25,829 nucleotides of DNA from contig BFEA01000032.1 of the NCBI GenBank assembly GCA_003427395.1, positions 4,618,150 through 4,643,978 of the forward strand. Reading direction: 5' to 3'. Positions 10,131 to 17,447 of the stretch are shown here, piece by piece (positions within the stretch are counted from its first letter, which is position 1; each line of letters starts with the position of its first letter). A program made the translations under genes and the position numbers. A model generated the notes under the pieces. The model had not been told where the DNA came from. It ran no database searches and worked only from the letters and a program-made list of their open reading frames with translations. Source of the DNA: Chara braunii (Eukaryota > Streptophyta > Charophyceae > Charales > Characeae).

Positions 10131-10225
10131 TATGGTTAGGTGTTTGGCTGACAAGCCATGAGATTGTATCTCGATTTTTGGATTGGCACAAAGCACAGGA
10201 GGTTACTCCCTGTGCTTTGTGCCAA
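10131..10225 (+). repeat. tRNA-like SINE head, copy 2, followed by a perfect 17-bp hairpin
   Basis: The second copy of the 9884 repeat runs straight into an inverted repeat: TTGGCACAAAGCACAGG (10183-10199) and CCTGTGCTTTGTGCCAA (10209-10225), a perfect 17-bp stem with a 9-base loop. Copy 1 has only a short, degenerate stem at the equivalent place. Confidence 0.55.
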
Positions 10226-10547
10226 AGCCACCAGGCAAGGGAAGGCCATTGAAGCCACAAATGCAGTACTGAGTGGCATTCAGGCATCACCTAGATCCAT
10301 GTGGAGATCGGTGGTTCACAAGGGAAGTCTTTTTTCTCCCTTTCTGTAGTTACAAAGTAAAAATGGGTCCTCGCGTGATGCTTCATGCGGGCCCATGGAA
10401 ATCAAGGGGAGGGGGGGGGGGGGGCGCACCGGNGGGCCGTGGACCGCTTTGGGAAGTTCCGCGCTAGGTATCTGCACATTCAAGTACAAGTACATAGTTG
10501 TACTCAGGCCGTGTAGCTGAGGGCAAATTCACAGCCTGGCCGGGGGC

Positions 10548-10680
10548 AAAAAAAAAACGACACTACGCCCGCACGTGGCCAGCTTGGATTGTGGAGTCGT
10601 CGGGGTCAGATATATTCAGAAAATGATATCGTGACTATGCTAACGACCTGGCCACGTGTGGTCGTAGTGTCGTTTTTTTT
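10548..10680. mobile_element. MITE-like element with about 33-bp terminal inverted repeats
   Basis: AACGACACTACGCCC near 10557 is mirrored by CGTAGTGTCGTT ending near 10674, and GCACGTGGCCAG by CTGGCCACGTGT; arms 10548-10582 and 10648-10680 pair over about 33 bases with few mismatches. The 133-bp length without an open frame fits a miniature inverted-repeat transposable element. No clear target-site duplication was seen. Confidence 0.7.
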
Positions 10681-10775
10681 AAATCTTTTCTTGTGTCATT
10701 TTGTGGATAGCATGGCCAAAGTGTTGTTCCCTTAACAGGCGAGTATGTCTGTGTTTTTATTGTTTTTCGGACGAT

Positions 10776-10890
10776 GGGCCTCGCTCCGCTACTCTTCACA
10801 TGCACAAAAGATATGGCAATGCATCTTTCCATGTTCTAGCAGAGGATTCAGTCTCATTTCGCACATTTGGAGAGTTGTGGAGGGAGGCCC
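10776..10890 (+). mobile_element. Palindromic MITE-like element, family P, copy 1
   Basis: Begins GGGCCTCGCTCCGCTACTC and ends GTTGTGGAGGGAGGCCC; the ends are inverted repeats over about 20 bases. The interior contains ATGCACAAAAGATATGGC and CATCTTTCCATGTTCTAGC. Length 115 bp. A U6-like fragment follows directly. Confidence 0.75.
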
Positions 10891-10897
10891 CATGTGT

Positions 10898-10937
10898 CAT
10901 TGCTGCGTGTCATCCTTGCGCACGGGCCATGGTCATG
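10898..10937 (-). pseudogene. U6 snRNA-like fragment A
   Basis: Read on the minus strand, the segment matches the central/3' part of U6 spliceosomal RNA, including GCGCAAGGATGACACGCA and an imperfect CATGGCCC before it. About 40 bases are recognisable; the 5' stem-loop and ACAGAGA box are absent, so it cannot be a functional U6. It lies between two family-P palindromic elements (10776-10890 and 10939-11059). Confidence 0.7.
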
Positions 10938-10938
10938 T

Positions 10939-11059
10939 GGTCTCGCTCCACTACTCTCCAAATGTGCAAAATGAAAATGAATCTTCTGCTGGGACACGGA
11001 AAGATACACCGCCATATCTTTTGTCTTTTGTGCACGTGGTGACTAGTGGAGCAAGGCCC
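10939..11059 (-). mobile_element. Palindromic element, family P, copy 2 (inverted relative to copy 1)
   Basis: Ends are GGTCTCGCTCCACTACTC and GACTAGTGGAGCAAGGCCC. The interior reads AAAGATACACCGCCATATC, the reverse of the interior of copy 1, so the element is inserted in the other orientation. Length 121 bp. Confidence 0.72.
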
Positions 11060-11084
11060 GTGGTAAGACCCGAAGCGGTGTCTA

Positions 11085-11375
11085 GGGCCTCGCTCCACTA
11101 CTCACCACGTGCACAAAAGACAGAAAATATGTATCTCTCCATGTCCCGGCGTGTTTAGGGCCTCGCTCCACTACTCACCACATGCACAAAAGACAAGAAA
11201 TATGGCAGTGTATCTTTCCATGTCCCGGTGTGTTTAGGGCCTTGCTCCACTACTCACCAGATGCACACAAGACAAATTATGGTGGTGTATCTTTCCATGT
11301 CCCTTGTATCTTTCCACGTCCCACGGGAATATCCATTCCCATTTTGCACATTTGACGAGTAGTGGAGTGAGGTCC
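11085..11375 (+). repeat. Tandem half-units and one full palindromic element, family P
   Basis: Left arms start at 11085, 11158 and 11237 (GGGCCTCGCTCCACTACTC or close variants), spaced 73 and 79 bases. The first two stop after CATGTCCCGG and join the next unit through GTGTTTA. The third continues to a right arm at 11357-11375 (GAGTAGTGGAGTGAGGTCC), giving a 139-bp full element. A further partial left arm lies at about 11390-11430. Confidence 0.7.
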
Positions 11376-11439
11376 TTGGTCTTAGCTTAGGGCCTCGCCC
11401 CACCATGACGGCCGACGGTGAGGACCAAAGTGGTGTTTA

Positions 11440-11557
11440 GGGCCTCGCTATGCTACTCTCCACGTGCACAAAAGACAAAAGATATGACAATATATCTTTC
11501 CATGTTCTAGCGGAGGATTCAGTTTCGCACATTTGGAGAGTAGTGGGCTGAGGGCCC
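11440..11557 (+). mobile_element. Palindromic MITE-like element, family P, copy 6
   Basis: Starts GGGCCTCGCTATGCTACTC and ends GAGTAGTGGGCTGAGGGCCC; 118 bp. The interior GATATGACAATATATCTTTC is close to copy 1, and a U6-like fragment follows just as after copy 1. Confidence 0.75.
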
Positions 11558-11559
11558 AT

Positions 11560-11590
11560 GCGTCGATTTGAGCGTGTCATCCTTGCACAT
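11560..11590 (-). pseudogene. U6 snRNA-like fragment B
   Basis: The plus strand reads CGATTTGAGCGTGTCATCC then TTGCACA, the complement of the U6 3' region (GGATGACACGC followed by AAATCG). About 30 bases match with few changes. It occupies the same position relative to the preceding palindromic element as fragment A. Confidence 0.6.
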
Positions 11591-11614
11591 CTACACCGCA
11601 CTGCACGCGAGTAT

Positions 11615-11733
11615 GGGCCTAGCTCCATAACTCTTCGCATGCACGAAAGACAAAAAAATGGCGGTGTATCTTCCCATGTTCTAGCGGGGGATTGTCTCAT
11701 TTTGCAGATTTGGAGAGTAGTGGAGCGAGGCCC
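11615..11733 (+). mobile_element. Palindromic MITE-like element, family P, copy 7
   Basis: Starts GGGCCTAGCTCCATAACTC and ends GAGTAGTGGAGCGAGGCCC; 119 bp, with TAT directly on each side (GAGTAT before, TATGCC after), a possible 3-bp target duplication not shared by other copies. Confidence 0.72.
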
Positions 11734-12654
11734 TATGCCTTCATAGTCCATTTCCTACTTCTTTTGGGGCCATGTTTTTTTTTGTTTTTTGTTTCCCACC
11801 TGTGTGCTGTGACAGCGCCGAGGGGGCATCCACTTGTTTCCCTTAAGAATATATAAGCTCCTGTCTATCGGTGGGGAGCAGCACGAGCGAGAAACCAGGT
11901 CCAGCATTCCTGAATTGAGATCATATCCACTCATAAGGCTTCCCCACGTTACGGGCTGGGGAATCCTGACAGCATTGATTGCTTCCAGGAGGAAGGATTG
12001 ACTCCCACTTGATCCCATACCTTTCACAAAACCCTCCCAAACAACAGATGACCCCACAAACAAACATGCCACAAAAGCAGTCCTGATTGTTTTTTGTTGA
12101 AAAAGTTCAATTACACATTGGTTAAGTATGCACCTCAAGTGGTTCTGCAGTATGAGAGGGCTCTAAAAGGAAAGCAACGGCCAGAGTGAAAGGGTTTTCA
12201 GAGGGCTCTTGAACCTAAGTGGGTGGGAGTGAAAGGCTCGAGGCCTCGGGGTGCCCAAAGTGTCCGCCCGTGAAAGTACAGCCAGACCGCGCTAAGTGAA
12301 GGCAGAACTGCGAAAACAACGTTGGCCCTAAGTGAAGGCTGGCAGGGGAGAATTCTGGGCCTGGGAACAGGTGCCACGACTGAGCTGCTATTTTTGGGAC
12401 TGGACTGTTGGTGGACTGACAAGGCCTAACGACCTACCGAACTACCTGTATGGACGGACCCACTGGACTGTACTGATGCTACCGTACTACAGGGCCTACC
12501 GGTTGGGCTATGATACATGGAACTCGGGACTCCGGGAATTTTTGAACCGGGGCGGGACTTAGGCTTAGAAGTGCATGGAAGCCTTTCATATGTGTCTATC
12601 ATGTGCACAGTGGTTTGTACTATTCTATTCAATTAACGGCGAAGTTCTTTCTTC

Positions 12655-12657
<3 letters not shown>
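11734..12657. other. No gene recognised; possible degenerate LTR-like promoter
   Basis: No convincing coding sequence. AAGAATATATAAGC near 11845 resembles a TATA box followed by GC-containing leader-like sequence, as in an LTR, but no partner LTR or polypurine tract was found. Confidence 0.3.

Positions 12658-12690
<33 letters not shown>
12658..12690. repeat. (TG)n microsatellite
   Basis: About 16 TG units. The run ends in TTTTCAG, which could act as a splice acceptor tract for the candidate exon beginning at 12697. Confidence 0.95.
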
Positions 12691-12696
<6 letters not shown>

Positions 12697-12697
<1 letters not shown>

Positions 12698-12757
12698 CGT
12701 GGCTTAATGACACCGAACGTAAGGACGCCGGTGGACAACTTTCATCGCGCATTTGGG
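12697..12757 (+). CDS. Weak candidate exon (61 bp), unknown protein
   Basis: A TTTTCAG acceptor (AG at 12695-12696) and a GGG/GTAAGA donor (GT at 12758) bracket 61 bases. One frame is open and reads AWLNDTERKDAGGQLSSRIW. No homology is recognised and short open segments with splice-like ends occur by chance; it is recorded only because both junctions are close to consensus. Confidence 0.2.
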
Positions 12758-13003
12758 GTAAGAATGTATTTTCCGGAAAACCAACGAGCAAACAATCCAT
12801 CTTCTGACCTATCTCAAGTCTATGAACCAGAAGTGAAAAGGAAACCCTCCCTCCTCCCCCCTTCCCCTTCCCCCCTCCCACGCTGCCATCCCTCCGTCTT
12901 CCATTGAGCTCAGACTGTTTCTACAATTGCAGGCAGTGGTTTGAGGTGGTGAGAGTGGGAGGGAGAGGATGGAGGGAGTCTGGGTGCGAAAGAGGGAGAG
13001 GGG

Positions 13004-13016
13004 NNNNNNNNNNNNN

Positions 13017-13078
<62 letters not shown>
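13004..13078. repeat. N gap plus (GA)n microsatellite
   Basis: Thirteen Ns (13004-13016) abut about 31 GA units, so the true repeat length is unresolved. Confidence 0.95.
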
Positions 13079-13080
<2 letters not shown>

Positions 13081-13175
13081 TTGGCGGGCAGCCATAGCTA
13101 GGAGTAGTGAGGGAGGAGGACAAAGAGAGACGACTGACACGAGACGAACAAGGCATGAGGGGAGAGGCAGCTTAC

Positions 13176-13417
13176 GTGGTGACCTGCGGCTGTAGGTGCA
13201 TGAAGAACAAGACTTCTTGAAGCTGGTGGCCATAGCTTGGGAAAAACAGCTCCCAGTTGCAGATTCTGATGTTGTTGCCGCTAAGAAGATCGTCACCCTT
13301 TCTCAAGGGAGCACACTGTCCAGAGACTGACTCACAAAATTCCACTGACTGCTGTCCACACTGGATTTGTGCCTGACATACAAGCCCGTCAAACACCAGT
13401 TCGTACACAACTCGTGT
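13176..13417 (-). CDS. Candidate exon, unknown protein (about 80 codons)
   Basis: On the minus strand an open frame runs from just after a TGA (13418-13420) to a strong donor, CACCAC then GTAAGC (GT at 13175-13174). The translation includes VFDGLVCQAQIQCGQQ, DDLLSGNNIRICNWELFF and QLQEVLFFMHLQPQV, with a composition typical of a folded, Cys-containing protein. An acceptor is less clear; CACGAG near 13412 is possible. No family was recognised. It could be part of the same unknown minus-strand gene as 8704-8904, but nothing links them directly. Confidence 0.35.
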
Positions 13418-13665
13418 TCAGGGCTGCAGAAGCAACCGATTCAACCGAATGTGTATACGGCGTACTGTACGCTCACTATATTTTTGACCAAACTTACGGA
13501 GATGATCAGGGAGATTTGCGAAATTGCCAATGCCTCTGCCCGCAATGAGCGGCATGCAGCTCCATCGAACACCCTGAGGAAGGGTAAAACAGCGAGCGTT
13601 ATGTTGTAGTCGCTCAGCCTTCACTGAGCAAATCTGCAGTGGGCGACCACCCTGCCACATCCTAG

Positions 13666-14095
13666 TTGGACGATGAAACTGTGGCAGCAACCCAGGGTGG
13701 TCCTTTGGACTTCAAAGTCTGCTCAGAAAGGCAAGGTGCAGGTTTCCACACTACAAGGGACTGGGAAGAAAAACGAGAGACCCTGGTTGCAGTTCGGGCT
13801 GAGGATGAAAGTGTATACCATACGAGACAGCGTGGGTCTTGTGCCACTGGAATCTGCACTGGACTTCAGCCTGTTCTAATACAAGGCTGCAGCGCAGAAG
13901 CGGATTCAGCAGCAGCTGCAGTAGAGTCGTCCTAAACGGGGGAACTGATTTCAGCGGGAGATGACGTGATTTCATCCCCGACTTGGCCAGAAAGAGTTGT
14001 GATCCTGGCAGCCTCCCTTGGGTCCGAGGAATCTGCTGAAGCCGCCAATCCTCTCATACCAGAGGCAGCCATCTACCAGTTGTGTTTAAACAGCT
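13666..14095 (+). other. Coding-like stretch with one in-frame stop
   Basis: After a plausible acceptor (CCACATCCTAG), the frame starting at 13666 is acidic and Ala/Ser-rich for 89 codons, meets TAA at 13933-13935, and then continues open for about 52 codons with similar composition (GDDVISSPTWPERVVILAAS). This could be a decayed or mis-sequenced exon; an overlapping frame (13673-13879) is also open, so coding is uncertain. Confidence 0.2.
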
Positions 14096-14097
14096 AG

Positions 14098-14202
14098 CGT
14101 CTTCACCCCGATATAACACCCGGTCATTATCACTGTATCTAGACAGAAAATTGCACCAAATACAGCTATAATGACCGGGCGTTCTATTTGGGCGAAGAAG
14201 GT
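14098..14202. mobile_element. Palindromic MITE-like element, family Q, copy 1
   Basis: Imperfect inverted repeat of about 42 bases: CCCGGTCATTAT at 14119-14130 pairs with ATAATGACCGGG at 14168-14179, extending outward through GTCTTCACCC and GGGCGAAGAAGG. The loop contains GCACCAAATAC. A related half-element lies at 25345-25392. Confidence 0.65.
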
Positions 14203-14344
14203 AGGCTGTAAAGTCCTGGATATTGAGCAGTCGTTTTGAATGAGAGAAGAAGGCAAAGGAAAAAGGCAAGGATGGGTTGAAGCCTCCTCAAGCAGCATCA
14301 GAGCCGTCCGAAGTTGATTAGGGCCCAATTCAACTTGAATCAAG

Positions 14345-14494
14345 GGTCCAGATTCCTTCCAGATGCATATAACTGTTGCGACTCATGCATTTGCGTCCTA
14401 AGCATGAATCTGCATCTGCACACATTTGCGCCTAAATTCGTTCGGATGCAGCTGTGGTGACGCATGCAGCAATTTATATGCATTAATCTGGACC
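14345..14494. mobile_element. MITE-like element, 150 bp, with GGTCCAGATT ends
   Basis: GGTCCAGATT at 14345-14354 is the exact inverse of AATCTGGACC at 14485-14494, and ATGCATATAA near 14363 is mirrored by TTATATGCAT near 14474. No open frame. The right end is overlapped by the hairpin at 14481-14521. Confidence 0.6.
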
Positions 14495-14521
14495 TTGCAG
14501 TGCACTAGGTCCAGATTAATG
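14481..14521. repeat. Perfect 15-bp hairpin
   Basis: CATTAATCTGGACCT (14481-14495) and AGGTCCAGATTAATG (14507-14521) form a perfect stem with an 11-base loop. A further ACTAGGTCCAGA follows near 14538, so ends of the same MITE family are clustered here. Confidence 0.8.
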
Positions 14522-14828
14522 AGTATAAAGCATGCCACTAGGTCCAGACCGAGCATCTATGCATTGCGTTAGATAGCTGGTCAGCCAAATTGAAAGACAG
14601 AACAATGAGCAGTGAACATTCATCCCGTTGTCTGATTCGTTCTCTCACTCCCGTAGATTCTCGAAACAAGTGGCATGCTTCAGAAGAAGCCTTACTCTCA
14701 ACTCCACTAAGGCTGTGCTGGGGTTGATCCTTGCTTGCGTTCCTTATCACCAGGACAGTGAGACATGTTCTCTGCGGCATTGGCAGTATGTCCTATGCCT
14801 TTTTTCTGTCTTGAACGCTCACCGCTGA

Positions 14829-15165
14829 CCCTCCTCTCCTCTTCCCCCTCCTCATCCTGTCTCCTCCTCCTGCTCCTCCTCCTCCTATCTCCTCCTCTTA
14901 TCACTATCCCGGGTATCCCCCCTCCTGTCTCCACCTATTATCACAACCCGCCTCCTCCTGCTCCTCCTCCTCTGCCTCCTTTCCCTCCTCCTGTCTCGTC
15001 CTCCTCTTCTTCCTCCTCCTCTTCCTCTTCCTCTTCCTCTTCCTCTTCCTCCTCTTCCTCTTCCTCTTCCTCCTCTTCCTTCTCCTCTTCCTCCTCCTGT
15101 CTCCTCCTTGCTTTCCTAACCCCCGTACTTCTCCTCCTCCTCCTCCTCCTCCTCCATCTCCTTGT
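14829..15165 (+). repeat. CT-rich (CTC/CTT/TCC)n low-complexity tract
   Basis: A long, almost pure pyrimidine run on the plus strand just upstream of the first AlaRS exon; it reads as poly-Ser and poly-Leu in one open frame (14765-15289, ATG at 14765). It is most simply part of an intron or leader. If its length is mis-assembled, the ATG at 14765, followed by Ser/Leu-rich residues, could be the organellar transit-peptide start of AlaRS; this is speculative. Confidence 0.85.
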
Positions 15166-15247
15166 GTGCCTCCTGCTTGCTTTCCTGTTATTGCTGTTTG
15201 GAGTCTTGTGGTACCTTGCTTCGTTTTGCTATATGGCTTCGCTTCAG

Positions 15248-15456
15248 AGGAGCCTTCCTTGGGCAATGGCTTGGCGGCAAAGGCTGTAGCAGCTGATCCG
15301 ACAGTGAGTGGCAGGAGCATCCGACAGCGCTTTCTTCAATTCTTTGAGAAACGGGGCCATAAGATTCTTCCCAGCTCATCGCTTGTGCCAAAAGATCCAA
15401 CGGTCCTGCTTACAATCGCCGGCATGCTGCAGTTCAAGCCCATATTTCTGGGTCAG
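15248..15456 (+). CDS. Alanyl-tRNA synthetase, organellar type, N-terminal catalytic exon
   Basis: AlaRS charges tRNA-Ala in the class II synthetase reaction. This exon encodes the start of the catalytic domain: [19 protein letters not shown], then [20 protein letters not shown] and FKPIFLGQ, matching the motif-1 region of bacterial and chloroplast AlaRS. The likely acceptor is GCTTCAG (AG at 15246-15247), giving two bases plus 69 codons. The 3' end is CAG then GTATGA with donor GT at 15457, phase 0. Residues before GRSIRQ (about 20, Ala-rich) are poorly conserved and would link to an upstream transit-peptide exon not identified with confidence. The absence of eukaryotic cytosolic features and the cyanobacterial style favour a plastid or dual plastid/mitochondrial enzyme (the EDD1 type of land plants). 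Confidence 0.92.
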
Positions 15457-15646
15457 GTATGATTGTCGTGCTCAGTGGACGCACACAACACACCCACACT
15501 GAAGCAGAGCTTGACTGAGACAATGAACAGACATTCGGAGAAGAGTATCATCAGTAACCCCGGGCGTCTTGCTGCTTTCCCATGTGTTCCTTGATATCCT
15601 CTTCTTCATCTTCGCCGCAGTCTCTGCGTTGTCAATTTTCCTTCGA

Positions 15647-15784
15647 CCCTGCTTTTTGCTCGGACCCATTGGTGGGGAAAAGTCGTGCGTGCTGTATTCG
15701 AATAGAACATGTGCGTGTTGTATTCGAATAGAACGCAGCCCCTGCTTTTTGCTCTGACCCATTGGTGGGGAAAAGTCATGCGTG
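15647..15784 (+). repeat. 45-bp direct repeat pair flanking a TTCGAA-type repeat
   Basis: CCCTGCTTTTTGCTCGGACC (15647) recurs at 15740 with one change at the equivalent of 15661, both continuing CATTGGTGGGGAAAAGTC. Between them TGTATTCGAATAGAAC occurs twice (about 15692 and 15718). Confidence 0.8.
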
Positions 15785-15804
15785 GTCTGATCTACGACTA
15801 CCTG

Positions 15805-15977
15805 CTTCCCCCGAACATAACGCGTGTGTGTTGTAAACGAATACAACACATGGGGTGCGGTCTCTCGAATAGCCGTAATTTTCAAATATTGAAATATAAT
15901 GCATATGCGTTTTATTCGATTTTTTTTGCAAATTTGGAAACTCGAATACAACACATATGCGTTATGTTCGGGGGAAG
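15805..15977. mobile_element. MITE inside the AlaRS intron, 173 bp, about 36-bp terminal inverted repeats
   Basis: The left end CTTCCCCCGAACATAACGC is the exact inverse of the right end GCGTTATGTTCGGGGGAAG, and the repeats continue inward through TGTGTTGTA and TACAACACA. The AT-rich centre has no open frame. No unambiguous target duplication was visible. Confidence 0.8.
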
Positions 15978-16534
15978 AAGGTGGTGGTCGGGAAAAGTCT
16001 TCCTTTTAGAGAAAGGGGATAACCTCGTCCGTCTTTTTTGTTTTTTTCTCCCTGCTTGCCTGTGTGTTGCTTCGTTTCCTCTCTTGTTCATCTTTGCCGC
16101 ACGTAGACTCTGCCTGGTCAATCTTAGCATGAACCTCGCTTTCTGCTTGCATGTATGTTCCTTCGTTTCCCCTTGTTAATCTTTTGTCCTTGTCTCTGAC
16201 TGCTCAATTTTTATGTCTACCCCTGCTTTTCTCCTTTCCCTTGTTGTGTGACTCGTTATTTCGGTTTCGTGGCACTTAATGATGTCAATTCCTTTCTTAA
16301 TATATTATGCTTTATTAAATTTTAAAAGTCTATTGCTCCCTCCTGGACCCTCCCCTTGTTTTATTCTTTCATTTTTCGTCTCTCTTGGAAACAAGCCACT
16401 TGAATATTAAAAAAAAGAAAAAGAAGTGCCACTCGGTTGTGTTATTTCCTTTGTTATGCACCAATCGGGTTCCTTTCCACCAGCAAGTCAGAAGACAACG
16501 TAACGGAAAAATTAAAAAAAAAAGAAAAAGAAAA

Positions 16535-16567
16535 GAAAAGAAGAAGAAGAAGAAGAAGAAGAAGAAC
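16535..16567 (+). repeat. (AAG)n-rich simple sequence
   Basis: A-rich sequence passing into about eight GAA/AAG units within the AlaRS intron. Confidence 0.85.
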
Positions 16568-16624
16568 AAAGACAATGCAACCACCCGGCACTCCCCACTG
16601 GATGTTTGCCGCCATTCCGGCTAG

Positions 16625-16716
16625 AGGATTTTATCATTTTTATTATTTCTTAGAAAGGAGACTCAAACCTAGATATCAACAGTTGTTTTCTTGTTTGGTT
16701 AAACCACGACCCTTGC
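16625..16716 (-). repeat. tRNA-derived SINE fragment (minus strand)
   Basis: On the minus strand, AACAACTGTTGATATCTAGG is followed by a B-box-like GGTTTGAGTCTCC and an A-rich tail (AAATAATAAAAATGATAAAA). The AACTGTTGATA core is shared with the plus-strand copy at 24280-24350. It is intronic to AlaRS and antisense to it. Confidence 0.45.
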
Positions 16717-16874
16717 GGTGTGACCAAGAAAATTCCCCAGTTGGTAACCCCGGTAAGCACTGGCCAGGCTCGGAAAACAATCCCGGCAGAGGTTTGACGA
16801 GGGGGTGCAAGTTGGAAAGGGTCCCTTGGGTATGTCTGGGTGGGATATGAGCCCAGGTTTCTTGGTCCCTGTAA

Positions 16875-17204
<330 letters not shown>

Positions 17205-17219
17205 TGAGTTGCCTCTCTC

Positions 17220-17257
17220 CTGTCTCTTATACACATCTAGATGTGTATAAGAGACAG
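17220..17257. other. Nextera (Tn5 mosaic-end) mate-pair junction adapter in the assembly
   Basis: CTGTCTCTTATACACATCT at 17220-17238 is followed immediately by its exact reverse complement at 17239-17257. Two head-to-head Tn5 mosaic ends are the circularisation junction of Nextera mate-pair libraries and do not occur naturally in eukaryotes. This is untrimmed library sequence, so the DNA to the left and right need not be adjacent in the genome. Confidence 0.98.
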
Positions 17258-17447
17258 GGCCATTTCCAGACTTTTGCCTTGTGAGAAATTGAGAGGGGAG
17301 GGGGGGAGGGGGGAGGGGGGGCAGAAAGGGGTGGATCAGGTGGGGGGGGAGGGGAAGTGGGTTACTGACTTGTTAGAAGTGTTGCAGGTTTCTCTCTGTG
17401 GCAGGTGCTGGCCATTTCCAGACTTTTGCCTTGTGAGAAATTGAGAG
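17258..17447 (+). repeat. 38-bp exact duplication flush with the adapter
   Basis: The 38 bases directly after the adapter (17258-17295, starting GGCCATTTCCAGACTTTTGC) recur identically at 17410-17447. A copy ending exactly at an adapter edge is best explained by the mate side of a junction read being assembled next to its true location. Confidence 0.9.
17291..17361 (+). repeat. G-rich tract with G-quadruplex potential
   Basis: Many runs of three to eight G separated by single A or short spacers on the plus strand. A similar tract is at 18186-18223. Because it sits beside the adapter, base accuracy is uncertain. Confidence 0.7.

Larger units (their letters stand above)
15568..16230 (+). repeat. 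Three diverged copies of an approximately 90-bp intronic unit
   Basis: Related segments start near 15568, 16050 and 16141, each with TGTGTTCCTTCGTTTCC-like sequence, a CATCTTTGCCGCA-like core and a TCTCTGC..GTCAAT end. Copies 2 and 3 are adjacent (period about 90); copy 1 is separated from them by the inserted block holding the duplication and the MITE. Confidence 0.55.

Noticed and set aside
11154-11440. TTTAGGG units at 11154, 11233 and 11436 that match the plant telomere repeat
   Set aside because: Each is a single unit created where GTGTTTA meets the GGGCCTCG end of a palindromic element; there is no tandem telomeric array.
11755-12138. 127-codon minus-strand frame with fairly normal composition
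   Set aside because: It begins at TTG rather than ATG, lacks splice signals or a recognisable family, and lies in a possibly LTR-like region.
14904-15320. Arg/Lys-rich minus-strand frame of 138 codons opposite the CT-rich tract
   Set aside because: It is the reverse strand of a simple pyrimidine repeat and overlaps the confirmed AlaRS exon on the other strand.
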